A stretch of 64,000 nt of DNA from Bacillus swezeyi (GTDB taxonomy: Bacteria > Bacillota > Bacilli > Bacillales > Bacillaceae): positions 44,428-108,427 of the forward strand of contig NZ_MRBK01000020.1 in NCBI RefSeq assembly GCF_001969815.1. Direction: 5' to 3'. Of this stretch, positions 1-9,208 are shown one piece after another (position 1 is the stretch's first letter; each line of letters begins with the position of its first letter). Position numbers and translations under genes: made by a program. The notes under the pieces were generated by a model. It made no database searches, was not told the DNA's origin, and saw only the letters and a program-made list of their open reading frames with translations.

Positions 1-1
1 T

Positions 2-1108
2 ATCGCCGCTTTACATGCGGAATGGAATTTGACACCAGAGCAAATGAGCTGGATTGGCAGTGTCAATTCAATCGGCATGGCTGTCGGGGCTTTTGTATTT
101 GGCCTTTTGGCTGATCGCGTCGGAAGAAAATATGTCTTTATGATAACCCTTCTATTTTTCTCGGTCGGCAGCGGATTGTCCGCTATGACAACGACATTAA
201 CGGCATTTTTGATTTTGCGCTTTTTTGTCGGAATGGGATTGGGAGGAGAGCTTCCCGTCGCTTCCACGCTTGTTTCTGAAACCGTAGCGCCGGAGCGTCG
301 GGGAAGAATCGTCGTATTGCTTGAAAGCTTTTGGGCATTCGGCTGGCTGGCCGCAGCACTTATTTCATATTTTATTATTCCAACCTACGGCTGGCAGATT
401 GCTTTGCTGATTACCGCGCTTCCGGCTTTTTACGCGCTGTATTTACGCATTGCGCTGCCGGATTCGCCAAAATACGAAAAGCTTGATCAACAAAGAAAGC
501 CGACTGTTCTGGAAAATGTGAAAAGCGTCTGGTCCCGCCGCTATGTCCGTTCCACAGTCATGCTGTGGGTCGTCTGGTTTTGCGTGGTCTTTTCTTACTA
601 CGGCATGTTTCTTTGGCTGCCAAGTGTAATGGTTATGAAAGGATTCAGCATGATTAAAAGCTTTGAATATGTATTGGTCATGACATTGGCTCAGCTGCCA
701 GGCTATTTCTCAGCAGCTTGGCTGATTGAGAAAGCCGGACGGAAAATGGTGCTGATTCTCTACTTATTAGGCACCGCTGCCAGCGCCTACTTTTTCGGAA
801 CGGCTGAATCGCTGGCGCTTCTGCTGACGGCAGGCATGTTTTTATCGTTTTTCAATCTCGGAGCCTGGGGAGCGCTTTACGCCTATACGCCGGAACAGTA
901 CCCGACGGCGATCAGGGGAACAGGTTCAGGAATGGCAGCCGCATTTGGCAGAATCGGCGGTATTTTAGGCCCGCTTCTTGTCGGCTATCTCGTCGGCCAG
1001 GGCACAGCGCTTTCAATGATTTTCCTCATCTTCTGCATTGCGGTTTTAGTAGCAGTTGCCGCTATTTTCTTTTTGGGGGCGGAAACGAAGCAAAAAGAGC
1101 TTGCTTAA
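2..1108 (+). CDS. niaP: MFS transporter, NiaP/YceI-like (5' end outside window)
   Basis: Major facilitator superfamily permease. The reading frame is open to the left edge, so the true start lies upstream and about 368 residues are seen. The MFS signature between the second and third helices is visible (GLLADRVGRKYVF), followed by multiple hydrophobic segments and a second-half motif (IEKAGRKMVL). Family resemblance is to the sugar-porter-like NiaP/YceI group, which takes up nicotinate. The assignment to niacin rests on recalled similarity and not on a specific residue. A TTG at 29 would be only an artificial start, because the codons before it continue the protein in frame. No gene for NAD synthesis lies next to it in the window. 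Confidence 0.72.
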   Translation: MAALHAEWNLTPEQMSWIGSVNSIGMAVGAFVFGLLADRVGRKYVFMITLLFFSVGSGLSAMTTTLTAFLILRFFVGMGLGGELPVASTLVSETVAPERRGRIVVLLESFWAFGWLAAALISYFIIPTYGWQIALLITALPAFYALYLRIALPDSPKYEKLDQQRKPTVLENVKSVWSRRYVRSTVMLWVVWFCVVFSYYGMFLWLPSVMVMKGFSMIKSFEYVLVMTLAQLPGYFSAAWLIEKAGRKMVLILYLLGTAASAYFFGTAESLALLLTAGMFLSFFNLGAWGALYAYTPEQYPTAIRGTGSGMAAAFGRIGGILGPLLVGYLVGQGTALSMIFLIFCIAVLVAVAAIFFLGAETKQKELA

Positions 1109-1164
1109 CGGTTGGAAACTGCGCCATAATATAAAGACGCAGAATCTGGAAAGAGCTGATTGAA

Positions 1165-1851
1165 GTGAAAAAGAAAGCAATATATGCAAGTCTTTTGTTT
1201 TTAATTCTCGTGATAGGCTTTTACATTTATAACGCCTTCAACGGGAATCCGATCAGCCGCTCGCTGGCCGAAAAAAAACTGGCGGCGTATTTGCAGGAAA
1301 CACACCATGGTGAAAACTTGAACATTAAAGAAAGCTTCTATAATTTCAAATACGCTGAATACGTTATCCATGTTACCGATCAGAGGGAAGATGAGTACAT
1401 ATTCAGTGTGAAAGGGGGCTTCCGCCCGGCTGTCACAAATGACGGCATCAATGAAGCCAGGGAGGAAAAAACGAGAGCGAGAATAAGCAAAGAAGCTTCG
1501 GAAGAGATGAAGTCCCAACTTGAAAAATCGCTGAAAAACGTGATGGATGTTGAAGTGTCGCTTTCAGGAAGCCGCTCTTTTAAAGAAAGCGCAGAATGGA
1601 AAAAGCTGAAACAAGCAGAAATGATCGATGTCACTGTCACTTTAAATACCGGCCGCGATAGTCAGAAGCAGGTCTATAAGCAGGCAAAAGCGGTCAAAAA
1701 AGCATTAAAAGACTATCATTATGAAAACATCGAGATTAACGGCATGGGCTTGGACGGGGAAGACCGGCCCGGCTATGTGAAGTACAGTGTGCGTATTGAA
1801 AAGGGCAGCGAGATTGCGCTTGAAGATGTACAGCTATTGGCCAAATCATGA
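1165..1851 (+). CDS. YfjL-like membrane-anchored protein
   Basis: Protein of 228 residues that begins with a single hydrophobic helix (about residues 5-24) after a Lys-rich start, so it is probably membrane anchored with the rest outside. The remainder is a charged alpha/beta domain with no cysteine and no catalytic motif that I can see. It resembles the Bacillus YfjL family, whose function I do not know. The start is GTG, with a weak GGAAAGAG-like site upstream. It follows the transporter by 56 nt and ends in a hairpin terminator, so it could be co-transcribed with the transporter, but a functional link is not implied. Confidence 0.6.
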   Translation: MKKKAIYASLLFLILVIGFYIYNAFNGNPISRSLAEKKLAAYLQETHHGENLNIKESFYNFKYAEYVIHVTDQREDEYIFSVKGGFRPAVTNDGINEAREEKTRARISKEASEEMKSQLEKSLKNVMDVEVSLSGSRSFKESAEWKKLKQAEMIDVTVTLNTGRDSQKQVYKQAKAVKKALKDYHYENIEINGMGLDGEDRPGYVKYSVRIEKGSEIALEDVQLLAKS

Positions 1852-1855
1852 TCTG

Positions 1856-1883
1856 GAGAAGGTGTGAAACGCCTTCTCTTTTT
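1856..1883 (+). terminator. Intrinsic terminator after yfjL-like gene
   Basis: Stem GAGAAGG/CCTTCTC with a nine-base loop, followed by a run of T. It starts 5 nt after the stop codon. Confidence 0.8.
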
Positions 1884-1924
1884 GATGCAAAAATTGTTTG
1901 TGGATATATAGGTTCATTGCACTA

Positions 1925-1953
1925 TTGATGTCAATGGCTGAACAGACTAGAAT
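1925..1953 (+). promoter_or_regulatory. SigA-type promoter for the PTS/antiterminator operon
   Basis: TTGATG (1925-1930), 17-nt spacer, TAGAAT (1948-1953). It is placed so that the transcript would begin about 15 nt before the antiterminator target. Predicted from motif and position only. Confidence 0.6.
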
Positions 1954-1976
1954 CATAATAAGAACAAATATTGCCG

Positions 1977-2005
1977 GGATTGTTACTGGTTATGCAGGCA
2001 AGACC
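1977..2005 (+). promoter_or_regulatory. RAT (ribonucleic antiterminator) target
   Basis: A 29-nt element starting GGATTGTTACTG and ending GCAGGCAAGACC closely matches the RNA target of BglG/LicT/SacT antiterminators. Its 3' end overlaps the first arm of the terminator below, the classic mutually exclusive arrangement. The protein that binds it is most likely the antiterminator encoded at 3639-4481. Confidence 0.88.
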
Positions 2006-2090
2006 TAAAATGTGCTAAAGGAACGTATGCCCTTAGTGTGCTTTTTTGTGCCTATCGGCTGATTTCTTTAGTGTGTTTTAGGTCTTTTTT
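2002..2090 (+). terminator. Conditional leader terminator upstream of PTS gene
   Basis: Arm 2002-2020 (starting GACCTAAAA) pairs with arm 2066-2084 (ending TTTTAGGTC), followed by six T. A large loop contains a smaller hairpin. Together with the RAT it forms a transcription on/off switch. In this 365-nt leader (1852-2216) I see no gene. Confidence 0.82.
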
Positions 2091-2216
2091 CTTTTCAGGT
2101 GAAAAGAAGAATGGGGCGCTTTGTCCTTGAGCTTCTCACGCTTTGACACTTTTTTCATTTTGATCGTCCTCTGCTGATTTGATAGGATAGAAAAATTGGA
2201 GGAGGTATATACCGCA

Positions 2217-3596
2217 GTGCAGCATAAAGAGATTGCAAGAGAACTGCTGCCTCTCATTGGAGGCGCCGAAAATGTCATCAGCATCAGCCATTGTACGACA
2301 AGGCTGCGATTCAATGTCAGGGATGAAACAAAAATAGATATAGCTGCTGTCGAAAAGATGGAGTCTGTACAGGGGACTTTTTTTAGATATGGTTTATTCC
2401 AAATTATTTTTGGTGCAGGCGTCGTGAATAAAATTTATAAAGAAATGGCCCACTATAGTGTTCCCGGTCCTATAGGCCAAGAGATTCAGCCGGAATCCCA
2501 ATCTAACATAAATCTATTGACGAAATTTGCAAAAACATTGTCTGATATTTTTGTCCCTATCATTCCGGTAATTGTTGCAAGCGGATTGCTCATGGGCCTT
2601 ATCGGGGTGCTGAAGGAATTCAGCTTAGGCGCCTATGACGGCCCGGTCATGAAATTGCTCGATATTTTTTCAAGTGCCGCTTTTATCATTTTGCCTGTGC
2701 TGCTTGGGTTCAGCGCAGCCAAACAGTTTGGAGCCAATCCATTTTTAGGGGCCGTCATCGGCGGAATCTTGACTCACCCGGATTTGCTCGATCCTTCAAT
2801 GCTTGGCAGCCAAAAGCCTTCATCAGTAGACATCTTAGGGTTTCAAGTGCCTTTAATAGGATATCAGGGGACAGTCATCCCGATTCTTTTGTCTGTCTAT
2901 ATTATGAGTAAACTTGAGAGGATATTGAAAAGAATAGTCCCCCGCTCTTTAGATTTGCTCGTCATTCCCTTTATAACTGTGATGACAGCCGGATTTGCCG
3001 CACTGTTTATCATGGGGCCGCTCTCCCTCCTCATCGGCCATTTGGTGAGCGGCTGCCTGGGATTTGTTTATCAATATGCGGGGCCGGCAGCCGGATTTTT
3101 ATTCGGAGGGCTTTATTCATTGCTCGTTTTCAGCGGTCTGCATCACAGCTTTTACGTTATTGAAGCATCACTGCTCGCAGATCCTCAATACGGCGTCAAC
3201 TTTTTGCTCCCGATTTGGTCAATGGCCAATGTCGCCCAAGGAGGAGCAGGCCTGGCTGTATGTTTAAAAACAAAAAATGCAAATCTAAAAAAGATTTCCA
3301 TTCCTGCTTCATTTACCGCTTTTTTAGGAATTGTCGAACCCATCATGTTCGGCGTCAACCTGAAACTGCTCAGGCCGTTTATCGGCGCATCGATCGGCGG
3401 CGCACTCGGCGGCGCATATGTTGTCTTTATGCATGTGGCAGCAAATTCATACGGACTATCCGGCATACCGATGATTTCAATTATTCTCCCGCTTGGGACC
3501 GCCAATCTCATTCATTATCTGATCGGTTTTGCGATTGCGGCGATTTCTGCTTTCATTGCGACTTTGTGTCTTGGGTTTAAAGATGAAAAAGAATAA
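2217..3596 (+). CDS. PTS EIIBC component, beta-glucoside/sucrose type
   Basis: Sugar phosphotransferase permease of about 459 residues. An N-terminal EIIB domain (about 1-85) carries the phosphorylatable Cys in the motif SHCTTRLRF, then a linker, then an EIIC membrane domain with about ten hydrophobic segments. No EIIA domain is fused, so phosphate must come from a shared IIA protein, as for SacP. I chose the GTG at 2217, which sits 11 nt after a strong GGAGGAGG. The upstream TTG at 2196 would put that site inside the gene. The substrate is unknown: no glycosidase gene lies beside it. Expression is probably controlled by the RAT/terminator leader and by the antiterminator gene 42 nt downstream. 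Confidence 0.85.
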   Translation: MQHKEIARELLPLIGGAENVISISHCTTRLRFNVRDETKIDIAAVEKMESVQGTFFRYGLFQIIFGAGVVNKIYKEMAHYSVPGPIGQEIQPESQSNINLLTKFAKTLSDIFVPIIPVIVASGLLMGLIGVLKEFSLGAYDGPVMKLLDIFSSAAFIILPVLLGFSAAKQFGANPFLGAVIGGILTHPDLLDPSMLGSQKPSSVDILGFQVPLIGYQGTVIPILLSVYIMSKLERILKRIVPRSLDLLVIPFITVMTAGFAALFIMGPLSLLIGHLVSGCLGFVYQYAGPAAGFLFGGLYSLLVFSGLHHSFYVIEASLLADPQYGVNFLLPIWSMANVAQGGAGLAVCLKTKNANLKKISIPASFTAFLGIVEPIMFGVNLKLLRPFIGASIGGALGGAYVVFMHVAANSYGLSGIPMISIILPLGTANLIHYLIGFAIAAISAFIATLCLGFKDEKE

Positions 3597-3638
3597 TTCC
3601 GTTTTCATTCATCAAAACAGGATGAAAGGAAGGAAGCT

Positions 3639-4481
3639 ATGAAAATAAAGAAAATCTTAAATAATAATGCACTAGTGGTAAAAGATCATGACGAAGAAAA
3701 AATTGTTTTAGGGTCCGGAATCGCATTTCAGAAAAAGAAGAATGATATTGTTGACAGGTCTAAAATTGAGAAAATATTTGTCATGAAAGACTCATCAGAG
3801 TATCGCCAATTTGAAGAAATCTTAAAAACACTGCCGGAAGACCATATTCAGGTTGCAGAAGAGATTATTTCCCATGCGGAACATGAGCTGGGGATTAAAA
3901 TCAATGAACGGATTCATGTCGCCTTTTCAGATCACCTGTCCTTTGCAATTGAACGGTTAAGCAAAGGGATGGTGATTAAAAATCCATTGCTCGATGAAGT
4001 CAAAGTCCTTTATACGAAAGAATTTCAAATCGGCCGCTGGGCAAAAGCGCTCATCAAAGAGAAGCTTAAGATCGAAATTCCCGAAGATGAAGTAGCAAAT
4101 ATCGCGCTGCATATTCACACAGCCAAAACAAACGCCGGGGATATGACAAAAACGCTCGATCTGACAACGATGATCCGGGATATTATCGGGGTCATCGAAA
4201 ACAAATTGGACATTACGATTAAAGATGAAACCATTTCATATGAGCGGCTCGTCACCCATCTTCGCTTTGCGATTCAGCATATAGAGGCGGGAGAGACGTT
4301 TTATGAACTCGATTCTGACATGATCAACCTTATTAAAAAGAAGTTTAGACAAGCTTTTTTGTGTGCTCGGGAGATCGGAGAATTCGTCAAGAATGAGTAC
4401 GGTTTTGCATTTCCGGAAAAAGAGCTATGCTATATTACCATGCATATTCAGAGATTTTATCAGCGGTCTGCGCTTGTGTAG
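3639..4481 (+). CDS. BglG/SacT-family transcription antiterminator
   Basis: Protein of 280 residues with an N-terminal RNA-binding CAT domain (about 1-55, starting [14 protein letters not shown]) and two PTS regulation domains (PRD1 about 65-170, PRD2 about 175-280) with the conserved histidines in contexts such as [22 protein letters not shown] and MHIQRF. When active it binds the RAT upstream of the PTS gene and prevents termination. Its activity is set by phosphorylation from HPr and the cognate EII. The adjacent EIIBC gene and RAT make autoregulation of this two-gene operon very likely. The specific sugar cannot be read from the sequence. Confidence 0.9.
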   Translation: MKIKKILNNNALVVKDHDEEKIVLGSGIAFQKKKNDIVDRSKIEKIFVMKDSSEYRQFEEILKTLPEDHIQVAEEIISHAEHELGIKINERIHVAFSDHLSFAIERLSKGMVIKNPLLDEVKVLYTKEFQIGRWAKALIKEKLKIEIPEDEVANIALHIHTAKTNAGDMTKTLDLTTMIRDIIGVIENKLDITIKDETISYERLVTHLRFAIQHIEAGETFYELDSDMINLIKKKFRQAFLCAREIGEFVKNEYGFAFPEKELCYITMHIQRFYQRSALV

Positions 4482-4515
4482 CAAGGAGCGGAATTGCTCT
4501 TACAGCCATTAATGA

Positions 4516-4549
4516 AAAAAGGAGCCGAAGATGACTCGGCTCCTTTTTT
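4516..4549. terminator. Bidirectional terminator
   Basis: GGAGCCGA/TCGGCTCC stem (4521-4543) flanked by an A run and a T run. It serves the antiterminator gene (+) and ybcF (-), whose 3' ends face each other. Confidence 0.88.
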
Positions 4550-5050
4550 CTATTCAGCTTTAATTTCTGTTAATACTTCATGTTCCGTATCTATTAAAAA
4601 GCCACGGACTTTGACATGCGAGGGGATGAACAGGTGCCGCCGAATCAAGTCGACGCTTTGTTTGATCCCTACAGCAACGGGTTTTCCCCCATTCAGCCAT
4701 TCATTCAGATTGCTGAATGGAAACTCCGGATTGCCATTCTGAAAAAGGTAATCGATGGTCTGTAATCTATCGTTTACATGCGGGTTTCTCAGCATGAAAT
4801 TGTCAAGATCGATATCAGCCTGCTCTTCATTTTTGGAGCGGACAATAAATATTTCCTCGATTTTCTTCTGGAAGACAAGCGTGATGATGTCCCTCATTAA
4901 ATCGCTGTAGGGCTGTGAAATGTGAGGGAATACGCTTTTTAGAATGACCGTGTTTTCCGGCCGAATAGATGCCGCATGGCAGATTGATTGTTCAAGCTTA
5001 TCCTCCATCCCGGTAATCAACAACACATTTTTATTTTCAGTTACGTCCAT
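4550..5050 (-). CDS. ybcF: YbcF, carbonic-anhydrase-like protein of the dab cluster
   Basis: About 166 residues, resembling Bacillus YbcF, which is described as beta-carbonic-anhydrase-like. I do not find the zinc-ligand motifs of active enzymes. The usual Cys-x-Asp-x-Arg place reads as ITGMEDKL, and where a His-x-x-Cys would be expected there is RSKNEEQ. It is therefore probably not a catalytic anhydrase and may be a structural or regulatory partner. The start ATG at 5050 has GAGGTG six nt upstream, inside the end of dabA. Longer in-frame starts up to 5119 lack such a site. It is the last gene of the minus-strand cluster, 10 nt after dabA. Confidence 0.72.
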   Translation of the reverse strand: MDVTENKNVLLITGMEDKLEQSICHAASIRPENTVILKSVFPHISQPYSDLMRDIITLVFQKKIEEIFIVRSKNEEQADIDLDNFMLRNPHVNDRLQTIDYLFQNGNPEFPFSNLNEWLNGGKPVAVGIKQSVDLIRRHLFIPSHVKVRGFLIDTEHEVLTEIKAE

Positions 5051-5060
5051 AACATTCACC

Positions 5061-7679
5061 TCATTCATCATTTTGTTTTGTCCAGTTCTCCCAGTTTCCG
5101 TGCGGATCAATCGAAGCAAGGAGAATCCAGGTATTTTCTATTTTTTTTCGGAAGCCGTGATCCTGTTCAAGTAGCCGTTCGATATGTTCCCGGGGCGCCT
5201 CAATGACAACAAGCAGCCGGAGAGGCGCATGATAAATCTCTTGATCTGACAGCATGACAGACTGCCAAGGAAGGCCTGTCAGCAAATCACTTGCATTTCC
5301 CTGCATAACGCCAAGGCCAGAAGTGACGGTTTGAGTCGCTTTATTTCCGCTTCCATAATAATGCGGTGCAACGGTTGACGCGTAATACTGTAGATTGATC
5401 CATTGGGCCACCGTCCCCGGGCCAGAAATGATGCCGCTAAGGATGGAGCCGTCTTGGTCATTCCGCCAGTCATAGCTGTGCAGAAAAGCCCTCCCCTCAA
5501 GATCAGCTCCCCGCGTAAGCCGGCGCGTGCCGATGATGAATGAAGCGTTTCGGGCTAGTCCCCATTCGGGGCGAACTTCACTCCAATCTTCGGCAAAGCG
5601 CTCAATCTCATTCCGCGGATTCTTATATCCGAACTGAGGCAATTCGGCTAAGCGTTCTGCTCCGACAGTGCGGCTGACATCGGGAAGCGCTGAATTCATG
5701 CGGTCAAACGCCTTTTGAGCTTTTTCCGACAGCTCAGGCACATAGAGCCAATGCAATTCATCCAATGTTGTCATGTGCTCTGCGGCAGCGAATGCCGTAT
5801 CATCCGGGATGAAGATGCCGTCGGAGCGGAGCCTCTGTCTGACGCTTGGAAGGTTGCATAAAGCGGCAAGGACGCGTGCGTTGAAAGCGCCTGATGCGCC
5901 TCCGCAGGCGCCGCAGTCCAGTGCCGAGGCATAAGGGTTATTCGTGCTTCTGCTGCTGTGCCCGCAAATGACAACCAGCGGAGCGAACCGGTCTGTGATC
6001 CCCATCATCTGTAATGCCTGTCTGACATAGGCGGTTTTTTCTTCTTCCGTAAATCCGACCGGAATGCCGGTTTCAGACGTTTCCATGCGGTCAAGCGAGA
6101 GCTTTGCCTGAGGCTTCTTCAGCCACGTTTTCCGCGCTTTCCGGAAAGCTTCTCCTGCCTTGCGGGGAGCCAGGCTGCGCGCGGCCATTTGCAGGCTCAG
6201 CCAAGGACCGCTTACTTCGGGAAGCAGCATACCCGCCAATAGATTCTGTTTCATCGTTTTAAAGGCGGAGCTCAGCGAAGCAGCCGCTTTTTGATGTTCT
6301 TGATACGATTTAAAACTGGATTCTTCAGCCGTTTCTTTGACGCGATGCTGCGGTTTAAGGATGACCGGCAGAGAGCTGTGGCTGTGTTTGCTGCCAAGTT
6401 CGCACGTTTCGATTGCCAGGTTGAAAAAGCCGGCCGTCCCATACGTTTCAAAAGGTCCTGATTTCTCTAATGCGCGGCGGAACGGCTCTGAACGGACATC
6501 GATACAAAATGCGAGCTGGGCCAGCACCGGTTCACTTGTTTCGGCAGCTGCCGGTTGGTTTGCCGTGACCTTCTTGATCTCGGCGGCATATGTTTGCTCC
6601 CAGGCTTCCAGCCAGAGGCGCCTGCACGTCATGCCATCAAAGCGGCGGGCGAGTGTTAATCGCGCTTTTTGCTCCGCTGGAGAAAGTTCGAGCCATTCGT
6701 CAGGAGTGAGATCGCCCCAATGCAGCCAGGCTGCAATCAAAGGAACGAGCTGCCTCTCTTTTTCAAGTTTTGGCTTAGACAGCGGCAAATGAGGCTCAAT
6801 AAGCATCCATTCCATTGAAAGCCGGACAGCCAGATACTCGAGCAACAGCTCTTCTTCGTCTCGCGATTGCCGGGAACGCCAGAGCATCATCCCCGCCCAG
6901 CCCGGCAAAGAAAGCAAATGAGCTTCGAGATAGTCCTGCATGTCTCCATTAGAAATATCAAGTGCTGCGAGCGCTCTTTTTAATGCGTCCCTCGGTTCTT
7001 CCGGCCACCTATTCAGCCGTTGGCGTTCCGCACGCGACAGGGCTGGATCATGTTCAACAAGCCGCCGCCATGCACTGTAAAACCCTTTTTCACGATGTGG
7101 AAGCCGCCATGCCGATTGTGACTCATCAAGGTACAGCTTGCACCATTTAATCACATGATGGTCAAGGAGGTGAGCGGTTTTTTGTCCGGCAAAAACACTT
7201 AGCGGTTTGATGAAACTGGTTTCCCGATCAGCTTTCACCCCGCTGGAGGCTTGTTTGGCAAGCTTCTTTACATGGGGGGATGACATAAGCTCTTCAGGTA
7301 TTTCGTCCAGTTTGAGCGCGGCTTTGCAAAACGCTTCTGCTGTCTCCCTGGGCAGATCGGACGGATGCGAATCAAGCCAATACATCAGCTTTTTTTCAAG
7401 CATCGCCTCATCAATTTCTCCCCGTTGTTTTGCGGAGCGGAAAATGGAGGGCTTTGGGTAGATGTCAACAAGAAGCTGTTGTTTAAGGCGCCGCGCTGTC
7501 TGTTCGAATGTTTGTTCTTCAAGACCCATCCACGGATGGCGCGCGGCAAAGGTTTCAATAGGCCAAAGCGGCGCAATGACCCGTGCTGCTGCTTGCACCA
7601 ATTCGTCCATATTAAGGTCATCGGCCTGATGTTCGTATTTGAAGATCAATTGTTTAGACAATGTGGCTGCTACTTTCAT
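5061..7679 (-). CDS. dabA: DabA (DUF2309/YbcC), inorganic carbon uptake subunit
   Basis: 872 residues, the usual family length. DabA forms a membrane complex with DabB that accumulates inorganic carbon, thought to hydrate CO2 at a beta-carbonic-anhydrase-like zinc site driven by the cation gradient. Candidate zinc ligands are present: Cys392 and Asp394 (CIDVRSE), His574 (ICGHSS) and Cys589 (LDCGACGG). Unlike YbcF it therefore appears catalytically intact. It starts with ATG overlapping the dabB stop by 4 nt, indicating translational coupling. In B. subtilis-type genomes these genes are ybcC and ndhF/ybcD-like. The role is from the characterised Dab family; function here is inferred. Confidence 0.9.
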   Translation of the reverse strand: MKVAATLSKQLIFKYEHQADDLNMDELVQAAARVIAPLWPIETFAARHPWMGLEEQTFEQTARRLKQQLLVDIYPKPSIFRSAKQRGEIDEAMLEKKLMYWLDSHPSDLPRETAEAFCKAALKLDEIPEELMSSPHVKKLAKQASSGVKADRETSFIKPLSVFAGQKTAHLLDHHVIKWCKLYLDESQSAWRLPHREKGFYSAWRRLVEHDPALSRAERQRLNRWPEEPRDALKRALAALDISNGDMQDYLEAHLLSLPGWAGMMLWRSRQSRDEEELLLEYLAVRLSMEWMLIEPHLPLSKPKLEKERQLVPLIAAWLHWGDLTPDEWLELSPAEQKARLTLARRFDGMTCRRLWLEAWEQTYAAEIKKVTANQPAAAETSEPVLAQLAFCIDVRSEPFRRALEKSGPFETYGTAGFFNLAIETCELGSKHSHSSLPVILKPQHRVKETAEESSFKSYQEHQKAAASLSSAFKTMKQNLLAGMLLPEVSGPWLSLQMAARSLAPRKAGEAFRKARKTWLKKPQAKLSLDRMETSETGIPVGFTEEEKTAYVRQALQMMGITDRFAPLVVICGHSSRSTNNPYASALDCGACGGASGAFNARVLAALCNLPSVRQRLRSDGIFIPDDTAFAAAEHMTTLDELHWLYVPELSEKAQKAFDRMNSALPDVSRTVGAERLAELPQFGYKNPRNEIERFAEDWSEVRPEWGLARNASFIIGTRRLTRGADLEGRAFLHSYDWRNDQDGSILSGIISGPGTVAQWINLQYYASTVAPHYYGSGNKATQTVTSGLGVMQGNASDLLTGLPWQSVMLSDQEIYHAPLRLLVVIEAPREHIERLLEQDHGFRKKIENTWILLASIDPHGNWENWTKQNDE

Positions 7680-9208
7680 CCTTGACGACCTCCTTGAGTA
7701 AGATATTGGTCTAGATAATTCGGCCGCCTTTCGACCGAATCGGAATGGGGCTCACCCGTTTTCACAAGATGCAGATAAAGTGCGCCGGACCATGCAAAGC
7801 GTTGCCGAACGATCAAGGCGCCGGCCGCACTGCCGAACAACAAAACGGCGGCCGTTAAAACAACCGCTATTGCCGGCGGCTGCGCCCCTTGTACAACGGC
7901 TTCCTTCAAGAGCCCGTGTAAAACGAAATGAATGATGGCAAACGCGAGAGAAGCCCCCGTTAAAATGAAAAGTCCGGCAATTCGTGTGATGAGTCCGTGC
8001 CCGGCTGTGACAAGCTGTCGCCAAGCAACAAACAGTGACCACCCTAATACAAGGGCGCTGATCATTTGATAGCCATCATCCGCGGCTGTGACCCAGATTC
8101 CGGTTACGAGAATAAGAGCGAAGACGCCGCCTAAGATGTTCCAAAAAAGAGACGGCCTGCCCGGTTTAGATGCGAATGATTCATAACGGCGCACCGCTGA
8201 TCCGGCTTGCAGAAAAAGAGCGGCTTTGAACAGGCCGTGCAAGACGAGATGAATAACAGCCGCGATATAGGCGCCTAATGCGCATTGAATGAGCATAAAA
8301 CCCATTTGCGCGACCGTTGAAGCTGCGAGCTGCCGTTTGTAGTCCGTTTGGACGAGCATCATGCCCGTTCCGAGTAAGACTGAAAGAACGGCGGGAACAA
8401 GCAGGATAAGCTGCAATGCATCACCGCTGAACATCGGTGCGAAACGGGTCAGCATGACCCCGCCGACATTTACGAGTCCGGCGTGCATGACTGCGGAAAC
8501 GGGAGTCGGTGCAATCGCCGAATCGAGCAGCCAGCGATGAAACGGCCACTGAGCCGCAGGAATCATCACCGTTAAGATGACAAGGAGTCCGATTCCGATT
8601 TTCTCCCATGAGCTGAGCTGTGCAAGGCTTTCTTCCGCTATGGCGGATGATAACTGCCAGTGCCCGGTCGAGAGAGAGAGCCAAAGAGCAGCTGCCGCTA
8701 TAGCCAGCCAGCTGAGCGCAAAGATCCGCCCTGCATACAAAGCGGCATTTTTCGCCGCCTGCCACGTGCTGTTTAAGCCGATTAGCGCAGTCAAGCCGAG
8801 CAGAGTGATTCCCCAGCAAAAGAGGAGCCAGCGAAGATCATCGTTAATCCAGGCGGATGAAGCTCCTCCTGTCGTAAGAGTCAGCAGCAAAAAGAATTTA
8901 CGGTAGGAGCGGTCCCCGAACAAATACCGGACGGAGTAGCGCTGAACGATGAAGCCGATGGTCAGGACAAACAAGGCGATCAGCCAGGCCAGCGAATCCA
9001 AGCGCCAAGGAGCTGCAGTGTGCCCGGCATTTGCAGTCATCATGCCCGCCAGTGCGGCGAGCGGAGGCAGGGCGATGATCTTGGCGTGGATCCGTACAAA
9101 AGGCAATGGAACCTTTGGATTCAGCACGAGCAGTGCGCTGAATAAACAAAGCGCAAGCGACGCGAAAAATATTTTCAGCCAAAATAAAGAATCTACTAGA
9201 TCAAACAC
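7676..9208 (-). CDS. dabB: DabB (NdhF/NuoL-like) membrane subunit
   Basis: Proton-antiporter-type (complex I NuoL/MrpA-like) membrane protein of about 510 residues with roughly 13-14 hydrophobic helices and the conserved pore histidine/lysine stretch (SAVMHAGLVN, HLVLHGLFKA). It partners DabA to couple cation flow to carbon uptake. It should not be taken for a respiratory complex I subunit, since no other nuo genes are here. I chose the GTG at 9208: GGAGG lies 8 nt upstream and the protein then begins MFDLVDSLFWLK. An ATG at 9244 is in frame but has no good site and overlaps the tiny ORF described separately. Confidence 0.88.
   Translation of the reverse strand: MFDLVDSLFWLKIFFASLALCLFSALLVLNPKVPLPFVRIHAKIIALPPLAALAGMMTANAGHTAAPWRLDSLAWLIALFVLTIGFIVQRYSVRYLFGDRSYRKFFLLLTLTTGGASSAWINDDLRWLLFCWGITLLGLTALIGLNSTWQAAKNAALYAGRIFALSWLAIAAAALWLSLSTGHWQLSSAIAEESLAQLSSWEKIGIGLLVILTVMIPAAQWPFHRWLLDSAIAPTPVSAVMHAGLVNVGGVMLTRFAPMFSGDALQLILLVPAVLSVLLGTGMMLVQTDYKRQLAASTVAQMGFMLIQCALGAYIAAVIHLVLHGLFKAALFLQAGSAVRRYESFASKPGRPSLFWNILGGVFALILVTGIWVTAADDGYQMISALVLGWSLFVAWRQLVTAGHGLITRIAGLFILTGASLAFAIIHFVLHGLLKEAVVQGAQPPAIAVVLTAAVLLFGSAAGALIVRQRFAWSGALYLHLVKTGEPHSDSVERRPNYLDQYLTQGGRQG

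Noticed and set aside
3215..3580. 121-codon plus-strand frame inside the PTS gene
   Set aside because: Out-of-frame shadow of the EIIC coding region with no ribosome site.
7676..9208. Calling the NdhF-like gene a respiratory complex I subunit
   Set aside because: It is overlapped by dabA and no other nuo genes are present; the DabB role fits better.
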